Positions 1 through 8,655 of a stretch of DNA of 64,000 nt are shown here, one piece after another. This stretch comes from Rhodococcus sp. ARC_M5 (GTDB taxonomy: Bacteria; Actinomycetota; Actinomycetes; Mycobacteriales; Mycobacteriaceae). How positions within the stretch are numbered: position 1 is the first letter of the stretch; every line of letters starts with the position of its first letter. The position numbers were made by a program, and so were the translations under genes. The stretch spans positions 17,760 to 81,759 of the forward strand of contig NZ_JALGQE010000020.1 in NCBI RefSeq assembly GCF_022810405.1, read 5' to 3'. Below the pieces are notes generated by a model that ran no database searches, had not been told where the DNA came from, and saw nothing but the letters and a program-made list of their open reading frames with translations.

Positions 1-1
1 C

Positions 2-658
2 GATTTGATGGTCCGCGACTTCTTCGGCTTCCTCCACCAGGAGCCGGACAAGGACTTTTACCTGGCACTGGGCAGTAGCCAGCGAGTAAAGGTCAAGGCG
101 CGGTTCCAGCCGAAAGCCAAGAAGGCGTACAACCGTTGCCTCGAAGCGATCGCTGAAGAGGGCAAAACTTCGGCGAACAAGAAGTGGCGCGAGGTCTTTG
201 GAACATCAGTGCCACTCAAGGCCGTCGTCGAATCGGCTCGCTCTTTCGACAACACCGAAGAGTTTGTCGAGCAGAAGTACCCGATCGACGTCCAGTACAT
301 GCTCGCAATTGACTGCACCGTTGCCCAAAACGGTTGGCGTCCGGCATCCCTGCGCGAGATGCTCCACGCCAAATCTCTGCTTCTGCCCAACAAGGAATTG
401 GACTTCACCATCGCCGAGTGCGACGTTCCTGGTTCATACGATGTCCGTTGGAAAGTGCTCAACCAAGGTGATGAAGCCGAGCGTCGGAACCAAATTCGCG
501 GGCAGATCGTCGAGCCGAACCGCGTGACCGGCAGGCACGAACGCACCTCCTTCCGCGGCGAGCATGTGGTCGAATGCTATGTGGTACAGGATGGAGTAGT
601 GGTCGCACGGGACCGCATTGACGTGCCGATCAGCGCGACGCCTGGTGCTTCCGCCTAG
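2..658 (+). CDS. CBASS-type nucleotidyltransferase, C-terminal part with AGS-C-like sensor domain (5' truncated by window edge)
   Basis: The reading frame is open at the left edge, so only the last ~219 residues are visible. The C-terminal half contains YPIDVQYMLAIDCTV, then GWRPASLREML and YDVRWKVLNQGDEAERRNQI. These resemble the adenylyl/guanylyl-and-SMODS C-terminal sensor domain (AGS-C) that follows the polymerase-beta-like catalytic domain of CD-NTases. The preceding helical stretch (KAKKAYNRCLEAI) fits the end of the NTase core. By family, such enzymes make cyclic oligonucleotides on phage infection and activate a co-encoded effector. The catalytic GS and DxD motifs would lie outside the window and cannot be checked. 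No effector follows downstream, so it would have to be upstream. An uncharacterised AGS-C protein without an active NTase remains possible. Confidence 0.7.
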   Translation, partial: DLMVRDFFGFLHQEPDKDFYLALGSSQRVKVKARFQPKAKKAYNRCLEAIAEEGKTSANKKWREVFGTSVPLKAVVESARSFDNTEEFVEQKYPIDVQYMLAIDCTVAQNGWRPASLREMLHAKSLLLPNKELDFTIAECDVPGSYDVRWKVLNQGDEAERRNQIRGQIVEPNRVTGRHERTSFRGEHVVECYVVQDGVVVARDRIDVPISATPGASA

Positions 659-670
659 TTGATACCGCCT

Positions 671-706
671 TGACGCGCAGGGGACCGGCAGTCCGACCTG
701 GCGTCA
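671..706 (+). terminator. Nested hairpin after the CD-NTase gene
   Basis: TGACGC at 671-676 pairs with GCGTCA at 701-706. Inside it AGG pairs with CCT and GGAC pairs with GTCC around a CGGCA loop. It starts 13 bases after the stop codon at 656-658 and probably ends that transcript, although no clear U-tract follows. Confidence 0.5.
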
Positions 707-1355
707 GATAGGGAGGCGCAAGGAAGCCATCGAGCGTGACCGAATCGGGCATCGGGTGCGATTCGTGTCCGCTAGTTTGTGTCATCTTTACCGGACGGCA
801 TCGGCCTGACGCGCGTCGATCCGACGCGACTGGCCAAGTTACGATCCTTGGTGCGTTTGCTGGAGAGAGCGCGCGGGGCAGCTGCCATCCTCGCCACGGA
901 TTCGTCGGAGCTCAGTTACCACGAGCGCGCCTCTTCAATTGCTCTGTTGAACGCCTCGCAGACGCCGTCTTCGTCGATGAGCCGGGATCAAACCACACCG
1001 CGTCGAGCTTGCCAGTTTTTCGATCGACTGCACACGTTTCACGAGCGAACGAGTTGCGCTGCCAACGCGCGGCTGTCCAGGTATTTCTACAACGACATTC
1101 ATTACCGATAACAGATATTATGTCAGGTAAAGTGCTGCATATTGTTCCAGCACTTCGCTTTTCGAATATACGAGGAGCTAGCGAGGGAGGATCGAGCCAG
1201 GCAGATCGACCTGTACATGGCAGTGACCGTTCCGCGCATTTCGAGCCGTCCTCGGTAGAAGCTTGATGAGACCACCGTGAGGATCTCGCAGCAGCGCTAT
1301 GCGATGCCGGTACGGACAGCCGAATCGACGGTCCTCCACGTGACGTGACCGCCGT
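707..1355. other. Intergenic stretch without a convincing gene
   Basis: The open frames on both strands here have poor composition and no ribosome site in front. The stretch contains the dif-like site at 1101-1128 and a short inverted repeat (AAGTGCT at 1130-1136, AGCACTT at 1149-1155) directly beside it. Nothing else is supported. Confidence 0.6.
1101..1128 (+). other. dif-like XerC/XerD recombination site
   Basis: The layout is 11-6-11. The left arm ATTACCGATAA is followed by the centre CAGATA and the right arm TTATGTCAGGT. The right arm matches the conserved XerD half-site pattern TTATGTnAAnT at all but one position. The left arm ends in GATAA, as actinobacterial XerC arms do. The site is in a non-coding stretch, as expected for a dimer-resolution site or for an element that exploits Xer. 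Confidence 0.6.
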
Positions 1356-1901
1356 CTACGGATCCGGTACGGACGGCACGTCGACACCGATGGTCGAGCG
1401 GGCTGCTGGGGAGCCGACGCGCTCGTACGCAGCCGTCATGTCGATGGACGAGACCGAAGCGACGCTGGTCAGTGCATCGGACACAGTGATGATTCGCCCG
1501 TTGACGTACGGGCGGATCTTGAAGAGCTCCTCGACGACCGGGCGCGGTATCTCGATGGTTCTGGTCAGTGCGAAGTCGATGTCGAAAACTACGACCACGA
1601 CCACGTCGTAATCGCTATCGCGGATTGCGCTGAGGTTTCGTCTGCCTCGAAGCTCGGTCTGCCGCATTCCCTTGACCTGCAAGCGACGCCCGCTCGGATC
1701 CTGGACATCCCAGCCTTTCTGGGAGAACGAACCTCGCTGGCCACCGTAGTGCTCGTGCACTATCGCCTCAGCGATGTCACCAACCGGGTTGTTGTTCGTT
1801 CGAACTACTCCCCGGACACGGAGTTCGTTCATGGTTCCGGCCCACAGGCGCAGCAGCTCGGCAATGGTCAACGACGACAGGTCTACAGGCACGGCGGCCA
1901 T
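1356..1901 (-). CDS. DUF6998-like protein, possible PD-(D/E)xK-type nuclease fold
   Basis: A 181-residue protein. An N-terminal helical segment (LTIAELLRLWAGTMNELR, residues 11-28) is followed by GDIAEAIVHEHY (about 41-52) and then GWDVQDPSGRRLQVKG (about 63-78). The spacing Glu45, Asp65, Gln75-x-Lys77 resembles the core of PD-(D/E)xK nucleases, with Gln in place of the usual acid. This nuclease reading is inferred from pattern alone; I recall similar proteins under DUF6998. It stands alone on the minus strand between the CD-NTase fragment and the catabolic operon. It could be a defence-associated nuclease or a remnant of a restriction-like system. The start is the most upstream ATG; nearby alternatives are not excluded. 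Confidence 0.6.
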   Translation of the reverse strand: MAAVPVDLSSLTIAELLRLWAGTMNELRVRGVVRTNNNPVGDIAEAIVHEHYGGQRGSFSQKGWDVQDPSGRRLQVKGMRQTELRGRRNLSAIRDSDYDVVVVVVFDIDFALTRTIEIPRPVVEELFKIRPYVNGRIITVSDALTSVASVSSIDMTAAYERVGSPAARSTIGVDVPSVPDP

Positions 1902-2150
1902 GGTAGGCCCGGAAGTCGTCCGGGAACGGAGCGCCCACGACCGCGCACCTGACGTCGATGGACAGCATCGTAGAGATGGTCGACGGCCGACTTCGGGCCG
2001 ATGCGTCGAGGAAGTGAATCGGGGGCCCCGTCGTCGGACCCCGCGGGTCGAGGATTGGTCATTTGCTTCGGATCGCTATGCGGTATTGCCTGCGAACAGG
2101 AGTTCTGGTTCACTAAGTAAATCAGCATTAGTAATCGATTGGAGCTTTCG

Positions 2151-3338
2151 ATGACGCGCAGAGCAGTGGTGGCGGGTGTGGGAATGATCCCCTTCGCCAC
2201 ACCGAGCAAGTCCGATACCTACGACGTGATGGGCACTACTGCCGCGCGCGCGGCATTGGCCGACGCTGGAATCGAGTACAACGTCATCCAGCAGGCGTAC
2301 GCCGGGTACGTATACGGCGATTCCACGTGCGGCCAGGCCGTCGTGTACGGACTTGGGTTGACCGGTATCCCCGTCATCAACGTCAACAACAACTGCTCCA
2401 CCGGCTCCTCCGCCCTGTATCTCGCGCGGCAGGCCGTCGAATCCGGCGCAGTCGATGTCGCACTGGCGGTCGGGTTCGAGCAGATGCAACGCGGCGCACT
2501 GTCGATGGGCTACTCCGATCGACCGAGTCCGTTCGAGCGCTTCGACGAGGTGATGGATCAGATCCAGGTCCGAGACGAATCCCCCTTTGCCGCACAGATG
2601 TTCGGAGGTGCAGGCAAGCAGTACGCAGACAGGTACGGCACCTCGCCCGAGACGTTCGCAAAGATCTCCGTCAAGTCCCGGTTGCATGCGGCGAACAATC
2701 CCTACGCGGTGTTCAAGACCCCGACGAGCGTCGAAGAAGTGCTCGCATCGCCGCACATTTACGGCTCACTGACCCGGTTGCAGTGCTGCCCGCCGACCTG
2801 TGGGGCCGCTGCGGCGGTCATCGTCAGCGAGGAGTACGCGAAGAAGAACGGGCTCGACGCCTCGATCGTGATCAAAGCGCAGGCCATGACCACCGATTTC
2901 GCCTCGACGTTCGACGAGAAGGACATGACCAAGATCGTCGGCTACGACATGTCGAAGGCAGCGGCGCAGCAGGTCTACGAGATGTCCGGTGTCGGCCCCG
3001 AGGACATCCGCGTCGTCGAGCTGCACGACTGCTTCACCGCCAACGAGCTGCTCACCTACGAAGCGATCGGTCTCACGCCCGAGGGAACGGCCGAGAAGTT
3101 CATCAACGACGGCGACAACACCTACGGCGGCCGAGTCGTCACCAACCCCTCCGGCGGGCTGTTGTCCAAGGGGCATCCGCTCGGCGCGACCGGCCTGGCA
3201 CAGTGCGCAGAACTGGTGTGGCAGTTGCGTGGACAGGCCGAGAACCGTCAGGTCGAGGGAGATCTCAAGGTCGCTCTGCAACACAACATCGGACTCGGCG
3301 GTGCCGCCGTGGTCACCCTGTACGAGAAGGTGAGCTGA
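2151..3338 (+). CDS. SCP2-type thiolase / lipid-transfer protein family acetyl-CoA acyltransferase
   Basis: 395 residues, the usual length for a sterol-carrier-protein-type thiolase. The active-site Cys lies in NNNCSTGSSALYLARQAV. The C-terminal half has the His motif VELHDCFTANELLTYEAIGL and the terminal GGLLSKGHPLGATGLAQ. These enzymes cleave 3-ketoacyl-CoA, often with bulky or alpha-methyl-branched chains. The start is ATG 2151, with GGAG at 2141-2144 in front; an upstream TTG in frame is less likely. It opens a tightly spaced operon with both hydratases, the SDR and the dehydrogenase, so it probably does the last step of the same beta-oxidation cycle. Whether it cleaves by thiolysis or by a retro-aldol reaction cannot be told. 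Confidence 0.85.
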   Translation: MTRRAVVAGVGMIPFATPSKSDTYDVMGTTAARAALADAGIEYNVIQQAYAGYVYGDSTCGQAVVYGLGLTGIPVINVNNNCSTGSSALYLARQAVESGAVDVALAVGFEQMQRGALSMGYSDRPSPFERFDEVMDQIQVRDESPFAAQMFGGAGKQYADRYGTSPETFAKISVKSRLHAANNPYAVFKTPTSVEEVLASPHIYGSLTRLQCCPPTCGAAAAVIVSEEYAKKNGLDASIVIKAQAMTTDFASTFDEKDMTKIVGYDMSKAAAQQVYEMSGVGPEDIRVVELHDCFTANELLTYEAIGLTPEGTAEKFINDGDNTYGGRVVTNPSGGLLSKGHPLGATGLAQCAELVWQLRGQAENRQVEGDLKVALQHNIGLGGAAVVTLYEKVS

Positions 3339-3340
3339 GA

Positions 3341-3799
3341 ATGTCCATCGATCCCGCAGCGATCGGGACCGAGCTCGAGCCGGTCGCGATCACCGTCGAT
3401 GCAGCGCGGTTGCGCTTCTTCGCCAAGGCAATCGGGGAAACGAACCCCGTCTATATCGATACCGATGCGGCCCAGGCCGCCGGGCATCCGGATCTGCCGG
3501 TGCCGCCGACGTTCCTGTTCTCCATCGAGCTCGACAGCCCCGATCCGTTCGCGTGGATGTCGGACCTCGGTGTCGATCTGCGCTTCGTCTTGCACGGTGA
3601 GCAGATCTTCACCTACCACTCGACGGCACATGCAGGCGACACCTTGACCGCGAGGTCGACCATCACCGATATCTACTCGAAGAAGGGCGGTGCGTTGGAC
3701 TTCGTCGTCAAGGACACCGCCGTGACCCGAGCCGACGGATCCGCCGTCGCCGATCTTCGCGCAGTGCTCGTCGTACGCAACCCGGGAGGCGGACAATGA
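3341..3799 (+). CDS. FAS1-like dehydratase (MaoC-fold) subunit without the catalytic His
   Basis: 152 residues with a hot-dog fold signature (RFFAKAIGETNPVYID at residues 25-40, then PPTFLF). In the hydratase motif the catalytic Asp and His are replaced by Glu33 and Tyr38. This is typical of the structural partner in two-subunit actinobacterial enoyl-CoA hydratases such as ChsH1/ChsH2. It begins three bases after the thiolase stop and overlaps the next gene by ATGA, which indicates translational coupling. I infer that it builds the binding cavity for a large acyl chain while the next gene supplies catalysis. Confidence 0.8.
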   Translation: MSIDPAAIGTELEPVAITVDAARLRFFAKAIGETNPVYIDTDAAQAAGHPDLPVPPTFLFSIELDSPDPFAWMSDLGVDLRFVLHGEQIFTYHSTAHAGDTLTARSTITDIYSKKGGALDFVVKDTAVTRADGSAVADLRAVLVVRNPGGGQ

Positions 3800-4209
3800 C
3801 ATCCACCGAACACATCACGGTCGGGACCGAACTTCCGGCCCTGGACGTCGGCAGAATCTCTCGAACCACGCTGGCGCTGTTCGCCGGTGCATCGGGCGAT
3901 CACAATCCGATGCACATCGATATCGACGTCGCGAAGTCTGCCGGCCTCGAGGACGTCTTCGCCCACGGCATGCTCTCCATGGCCCACCTGGGTCGGTTGC
4001 TGACCAATTGGGTTCCGCAGGAATCGATTCGGTCCTACCGGGTTCGGTTCGCCTCCATCACACCGGTATCGGCCAAGCCGACCGCCACCGGCAAAGTCGT
4101 CTCCATCGACGACTCGGCCGGAACCCGAACCGCCACTGTGGAACTCACCGTCACTCTTGCCGACGGCACCGTCACACTCACCGGCGACGCCGTCGTCGCA
4201 CTCGACTGA
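3796..4209 (+). CDS. MaoC-like enoyl-CoA hydratase, catalytic subunit
   Basis: 137 residues. The hydratase-2 motif GASGDHNPMHID is at residues 31-42, with catalytic Asp35 and His40, followed by FAHGML. It hydrates trans-2-enoyl-CoA, usually to the 3-hydroxyacyl-CoA. It overlaps the preceding non-catalytic partner by four bases and ends 17 bases before the SDR gene, so all act in one operon. The paired small-subunit layout matches hydratases for bulky ring- or branch-bearing substrates. The natural substrate is unknown. Confidence 0.85.
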   Translation: MTSTEHITVGTELPALDVGRISRTTLALFAGASGDHNPMHIDIDVAKSAGLEDVFAHGMLSMAHLGRLLTNWVPQESIRSYRVRFASITPVSAKPTATGKVVSIDDSAGTRTATVELTVTLADGTVTLTGDAVVALD

Positions 4210-4226
4210 AAGAGACCGTTCACATC

Positions 4227-5057
4227 ATGGGAAATCTCGACAACAAGGTCGCCATCGTCTCCGGTTCCGGACGCGGCATCGGCCGTGAAATTGCGCTCAA
4301 GCTCGCCCGCGAAGGCGCGAAGGTCGTCGTCAACGATCTCGATACCGCACCGGCCGAGGAAACCGTTGCCGCGATCACAGCAGCGGGCGGGCAGGCCGTG
4401 GCATGCGCGGGCAGCGTCACCGACGACGGCTTCGCCGAGCGGTTCGTGCAGACCGCAGTCGATTCGTTCGGCGGCCTGGACATCATCGTCAACAACGCCG
4501 GCTACACCTGGGATTCGGTGATTCAGAAGATGACCGACGAGCAGTGGGACGCCATCCTCGACGTGCACCTCAAGGCCCCCTTCCGCATTCTGCGTGCCGC
4601 GCAGCCCGTGATCGCCGCCGCGGTGAAGAAGGCCAAGCAGGACGGTCAGCCCGTGCCGTGCCGCAAGGTCGTCAACATCTCCTCCCTCGCCGGCACCGGC
4701 GGCAACCCCGGCCAAGCCAACTACTCCTCGGCCAAGGCAGGCATCACCGGTCTGACCAAGACGCTCGCCAAGGAGTGGGGCCGCTACAACGTCACCGTCA
4801 ACACCGTGGCGTTCGGATTCATCAAGACCCGCCTCACCGAAGCCTCGGCCGACGGCGCAGCCACCATCGATGTGCAGGGCCGCGAGATCAAGGTCGGCGT
4901 CAACCCCGATCTGATGACCGCGATGGAGCAGATGATCCCGCTCGGGCGCGCCGGCGCACCCAGCGAAGCCGCGGGATCGGTGTACCTGCTGTGCACCCCC
5001 GAGTCCGACTACGTCAGCGCCCAGACCTTGGTCTGCGGCGGCGGCTTCAACTTCTAG
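4227..5057 (+). CDS. SDR-family 3-hydroxyacyl-CoA dehydrogenase
   Basis: 276 residues, a classical short-chain dehydrogenase. The NAD(P)-binding motif is GSGRGIG (13-19), NNAG is at 89-92, and the catalytic set is Ser152/153, Tyr166 and Lys170 (ANYSSAKAG). Asn37-Asp38 after the second strand suggests NAD rather than NADP. It starts at ATG 4227; an earlier in-frame start would run back into the hydratase gene. The context points to oxidation of the 3-hydroxyacyl-CoA formed by the MaoC pair. A similar arrangement is known for steroid side-chain degradation. Confidence 0.8.
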   Translation: MGNLDNKVAIVSGSGRGIGREIALKLAREGAKVVVNDLDTAPAEETVAAITAAGGQAVACAGSVTDDGFAERFVQTAVDSFGGLDIIVNNAGYTWDSVIQKMTDEQWDAILDVHLKAPFRILRAAQPVIAAAVKKAKQDGQPVPCRKVVNISSLAGTGGNPGQANYSSAKAGITGLTKTLAKEWGRYNVTVNTVAFGFIKTRLTEASADGAATIDVQGREIKVGVNPDLMTAMEQMIPLGRAGAPSEAAGSVYLLCTPESDYVSAQTLVCGGGFNF

Positions 5058-5066
5058 GAGTCGACG

Positions 5067-6218
5067 ATGAAGACAGCGGACTATCGGCCGACATGGATCG
5101 ACGACGACGTCGTCGCGCTCAAGGACATGGCCACGAAATTCTTCCAGGCCGAGCTCCTACCGAACCAGGAACGCTTCGCCGAGCAGAAGTGCGTCGACCG
5201 GAGCTTCTGGAACGCCGCGGGAGACCTCGGTCTGCTGTGCGCCTCGATCCCGGAGGAATACGGCGGCGGCGGCGGGACCTACGCCCACGACTTCGCGATC
5301 TTCGACGCCCAGTACGGTCTCGGCGACACCAGCTTCGGCAACATGGTGCACAGCGGCATCGTCGCCCACTACATCCTTGCGTACGGAACCGAGGACCAGA
5401 AGCAGCGATGGTTGCCCAAGATGGCCACCGGTGAGATCGTCGGGGCGATCGCCATGAGTGAGCCGGGTGCCGGATCCGACCTCAAGACCATGCGCAGCAG
5501 CGCCCGCCGCGACGGCGATGACTTCGTGCTCAACGGGGCGAAGACGTTCATCTCCAACGGCAAACACGCCGACCTGGTCATCGTCGCCGTCAAGACCGAT
5601 CCGTCGGCCGGTGCCAAGGGCGTATCGCTGATCGTCGTCGAGACCGCCGATGCCCCGGGATACCGAGTGGGGCGCGTGCTGGACAAGATCGGCATGAAGG
5701 GTCAGGACACCGCCGAGTTGTTCTTCGAAGACGTCCGTGTCCCGGCCGAGAATCTGCTCGGCGACGCCGGCGCCGGCTTCGCGTACCTGATGAAACAGTT
5801 ACCACACGAGCGGTTGGTGATCGGGGTGTGCGCAGCCGCAGCAACGCAAACCGCTGTGGCTCTGACAGTGCAGTACACCAAGGACCGTGCGGCATTCGGC
5901 GGTCCGCTCTTCGACATGCAGAACACCCGCTTCCAGCTCGCCGAATGCGCCACCCTTGCTCACGTGTCACGAGTGTTCGTCGACAGCTGCATCGAGCGTC
6001 ATCTGCGCGGCGAGCTCGACAGTGCGACCGCGTCGATGGCGAAGGCGTACACCACGGAGGTGCAGGGGCAGGTCGTCGACAAGTGCCTTCAGCTGTTCGG
6101 TGGCTACGGATACATGGCCGAATATCAGATCGCCCGGATGTACGCCGATGCCCGCGTGCAACGCATCTACGGCGGATCGAACGAAGTGATGAAGGACCTC
6201 ATCGCGCGATCGCTGTAG
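5067..6218 (+). CDS. Acyl-CoA dehydrogenase
   Basis: 383 residues, full length for the FAD-dependent family. The FAD and substrate signatures AMSEPGAGSDLKTM and FGGYGYMAEY are present, and the C-terminal end has IYGGSNEVMKDLI. At the position where short- and medium-chain enzymes carry the catalytic Glu (YEGT) this protein has YGGS, as many bacterial and branched-chain enzymes do; their catalytic base lies elsewhere. The start is ATG 5067, nine bases after the SDR stop, with GGAG in front. It performs the first desaturation of the acyl-CoA that the rest of the operon processes. Confidence 0.85.
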   Translation: MKTADYRPTWIDDDVVALKDMATKFFQAELLPNQERFAEQKCVDRSFWNAAGDLGLLCASIPEEYGGGGGTYAHDFAIFDAQYGLGDTSFGNMVHSGIVAHYILAYGTEDQKQRWLPKMATGEIVGAIAMSEPGAGSDLKTMRSSARRDGDDFVLNGAKTFISNGKHADLVIVAVKTDPSAGAKGVSLIVVETADAPGYRVGRVLDKIGMKGQDTAELFFEDVRVPAENLLGDAGAGFAYLMKQLPHERLVIGVCAAAATQTAVALTVQYTKDRAAFGGPLFDMQNTRFQLAECATLAHVSRVFVDSCIERHLRGELDSATASMAKAYTTEVQGQVVDKCLQLFGGYGYMAEYQIARMYADARVQRIYGGSNEVMKDLIARSL

Positions 6219-6263
6219 CTGCTCCACCGCCCGACTCGAATCGAAGAGAAAGCGACGAACACT

Positions 6264-7403
6264 GTGGGACCTCTGGATGGCGTACGAGTGGTCGAGATTG
6301 CGAGCCTGGCTCCGGCCCCGTTCGGGTGCATGATCCTGGCCGATATGGGGGCCGAGATCATCCGGGTCGACCGCGCGGGCGGACGTGCATCGGCAGGTCT
6401 CACCCCGCCTGCCGGGCCTCTCGATCGCGGGCGGCGCAGCATCGCGGTGGATTTGAAGGATCCTGCCGGGATCGAGGCGGTACGCACACTGGTGGCCACT
6501 GCGGACGTGTTCGTCGAAGGATTCCGGCCGGGGGTGGCCGAACGTCTCGGCATCGGACCTACCGAGCTGCTCGAGATCAACCCGCGGCTGGTGTACGGGC
6601 GCATGACCGGTTGGGGCCAGGACGGCCCGCTGGCCCCGCGGGCCGGCCATGACATCAACTACATCGCCGTGGCCGGGGCGTTGGAACCGATCGGGCGCGC
6701 CGGTGAGAGGCCCCACGCGCCGATGAATCTGGTCGGCGACTTCGGCGGCGGTGGGTTGATGCTCGCGCTCGGGATCGTCTCGGCACTGTTCGAGCGGGAG
6801 CGGTCCGGGCAGGGACAGGTCGTCGACGCTGCAATGGTGGACGGGGCAGCGTTGTTGACCACGTTCATGCACGGCATGCACGCCAGCGGCATGTGGGACG
6901 GCCCGCGGGGAACCAACGCCCTCGACGGTGGAGCGCCGTTCTACGACACCTACGAAACATCCGACGGTCTGTATATGGCCGTCGGATCGGTGGAGCCGCA
7001 GTTCTACGCGCAACTCCTCGACGCCCTGGGCGTGATTGCGGCCGAGATCCCCTCCCAGTTGGATGCCGCCGCATGGCCGGAGCTGAAGAAGCTGATCGCA
7101 AGCAAATTCGTGCAGAACACTCGCGCGCATTGGACGGAGGTGTTCGCAGACTCCGACGCCTGCGTCTCCCCCGTGCTGTCGCCATGGGAAGCGCACGAGC
7201 ACCCGCACAACAAGGCTCGCGAAGCGTTCATCGAGGTCGGTGGGGTCGTGCAACCGGCACCGGCCCCCCGGTTCGACCGAACGGTCAACGCGGTTCCGGT
7301 CCCGATGGACGACGGCGGTCGCGACGTGACCGAGACGCTCACCCGCTGGGGTCTCGGGGCGGACACCGTGACCGCGATGACCTCCTCGGGCGCAGTCCGC
7401 TGA
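6264..7403 (+). CDS. CaiB/BaiF family protein, alpha-methylacyl-CoA racemase-like
   Basis: 379 residues starting at GTG 6264. It carries GHDINYIAVAGAL with His129 and NLVGDFGGGG with Asp159. These match the His/Asp pair of alpha-methylacyl-CoA racemase (His126/Asp156 in the mycobacterial enzyme). YMAVGSVEPQFYAQLL near residue 237 is also typical. Racemase is favoured over CoA transferase because of this pair. Such an enzyme turns (2R)- into (2S)-methylacyl-CoA so that the dehydrogenase can act, which argues that the pathway substrate has an alpha-methyl branch. It is the last gene of the operon and ends 13 bases from the convergent regulator gene. Confidence 0.75.
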   Translation: MGPLDGVRVVEIASLAPAPFGCMILADMGAEIIRVDRAGGRASAGLTPPAGPLDRGRRSIAVDLKDPAGIEAVRTLVATADVFVEGFRPGVAERLGIGPTELLEINPRLVYGRMTGWGQDGPLAPRAGHDINYIAVAGALEPIGRAGERPHAPMNLVGDFGGGGLMLALGIVSALFERERSGQGQVVDAAMVDGAALLTTFMHGMHASGMWDGPRGTNALDGGAPFYDTYETSDGLYMAVGSVEPQFYAQLLDALGVIAAEIPSQLDAAAWPELKKLIASKFVQNTRAHWTEVFADSDACVSPVLSPWEAHEHPHNKAREAFIEVGGVVQPAPAPRFDRTVNAVPVPMDDGGRDVTETLTRWGLGADTVTAMTSSGAVR

Positions 7404-7416
7404 CCGATACGTGCGA

Positions 7417-8655
7417 TCAGCGATCGAGCCCGAGTACCGCGTCGCCGATGCAGGCGAGCTCGTGAACGAGTTCGCCTGCCGGTGTCGTGGTGAACCGATC
7501 GACCGCGATGTTGACGACCACGATGTTGACCACCGTGATCGCGGCGAGGACGGTTGCCCGCAGTTCCTCGGTATCGGTATCGGTACCGGGATGAACAGAG
7601 GCCAGAAGATGAACCCACTCGTCGACGTATTCGCGCTGCCTGGACCGCAGCTGGTGCCGCAACGGGTCGGTCAGACTCGCCGTTTCGTTGACCACGATGG
7701 TCACCAGAGCAGGATGATCGGTCATCGACTCGATGTACGACACCAACGACAGATGCACGCCGTGCGCCGCAGATTCCGCGTGTGCGAGCGCTTTGTTCAA
7801 CCCGATGTCAAGCATGTCGGCACCCCGATTGAGTGCGGCGATGAGAATGTCGTCCTTCTTCGCGAAGTGGTTGTACACGCTCGGTCCGGCCATTCCGGCG
7901 GATTGCCCGATCTCGTCCATCGTCACAGCGTGGAAGCCGCGTTCGGCGAACAGTGTTGTCGCTTCACCCAGAAGGACTTCTCGCCGAGAGCGGCGCGTGT
8001 GCCGTGGCGGTGCGAGTGTCCTGACAGGGTCGACGCTCGGTTCCGGCTGATCGAAACGGACGTCGACGACCCTGCCGATGATCGTCTCGAGCAGTGACCG
8101 GTACCGCTCGCTGGGCACCTGTGCGCGGTGGTAGGAGGGACTGAGCAGGATTGCAATCACGGCATCGGCGAGGAGTCGGCACTCGTCTGCACTGGAGGCC
8201 GGCCTGTGAGCGGCGATCAACTCACCGACACGCTGCTGGCAGTATCGGCGGCGATCGCGAAGTTCGGTCCGTTGATGCTCGGGGAGATTGCGGGCCTCGC
8301 GTTGCCAGAGCACTCCGATGTCGCGGCGCGAGACTGCCAGCGTTACCAACGTCGACATCGTCGAGGCGAAGTCGGCAGTGTCGTCGGCGAGCGCGGCAAC
8401 GAACCGATCGGAGCCTTCGAGTGTCAGTTCGGTGAGCATCGATTCCTTGTTGCGGAAGTGCTTGTACAGCGCTCCTGCTGTGATGCCCACCGCATCGGCG
8501 ATCTCGGAGATGTTGGCGTTGCTGTATCCGACAGTGCCGAACTGAGCCGCAGCGGCCGTCAATATCTGGGCCCGACGGTCGCGGGGGCGGCGCGTACCGA
8601 CTCCGGTGGACTTCACCTGCGCTGTACTCATTGCCCGCCGATCCGTTCCGAACAT
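7417..8655 (-). CDS. Double TetR-family transcriptional regulator
   Basis: 412 residues containing two complete TetR units in tandem. The first HTH is QILTAAAAQFGTVGYS followed by EIADAVGITAGALYKHF (about residues 30-65). The second is EVLLGEATTLFAERGF followed by EIGQSAGMAGPSVYNHF (about 225-260). Each HTH is followed by its own ligand-binding-like helical domain. Such tandem TetR proteins occur beside fatty-acid and steroid genes in Actinobacteria. It is convergent with the operon on its left and divergent from the ligase gene on its right, so it probably represses both from the intergenic region at 8656-8903. An internal ATG at 8631 (MSTAQ) is an equally plausible start. Confidence 0.85.
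   Translation of the reverse strand: MFGTDRRAMSTAQVKSTGVGTRRPRDRRAQILTAAAAQFGTVGYSNANISEIADAVGITAGALYKHFRNKESMLTELTLEGSDRFVAALADDTADFASTMSTLVTLAVSRRDIGVLWQREARNLPEHQRTELRDRRRYCQQRVGELIAAHRPASSADECRLLADAVIAILLSPSYHRAQVPSERYRSLLETIIGRVVDVRFDQPEPSVDPVRTLAPPRHTRRSRREVLLGEATTLFAERGFHAVTMDEIGQSAGMAGPSVYNHFAKKDDILIAALNRGADMLDIGLNKALAHAESAAHGVHLSLVSYIESMTDHPALVTIVVNETASLTDPLRHQLRSRQREYVDEWVHLLASVHPGTDTDTEELRATVLAAITVVNIVVVNIAVDRFTTTPAGELVHELACIGDAVLGLDR

Noticed and set aside
736..1266. Open frame of 176 codons on the plus strand after the CD-NTase gene
   Set aside because: No ribosome site, poor composition, and it covers the dif-like site and an inverted repeat.
2327..3799. Long plus-strand frame overlapping the thiolase in another frame
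   Set aside because: Arg-rich shadow frame; only its last part corresponds to the real hydratase gene starting at 3341.
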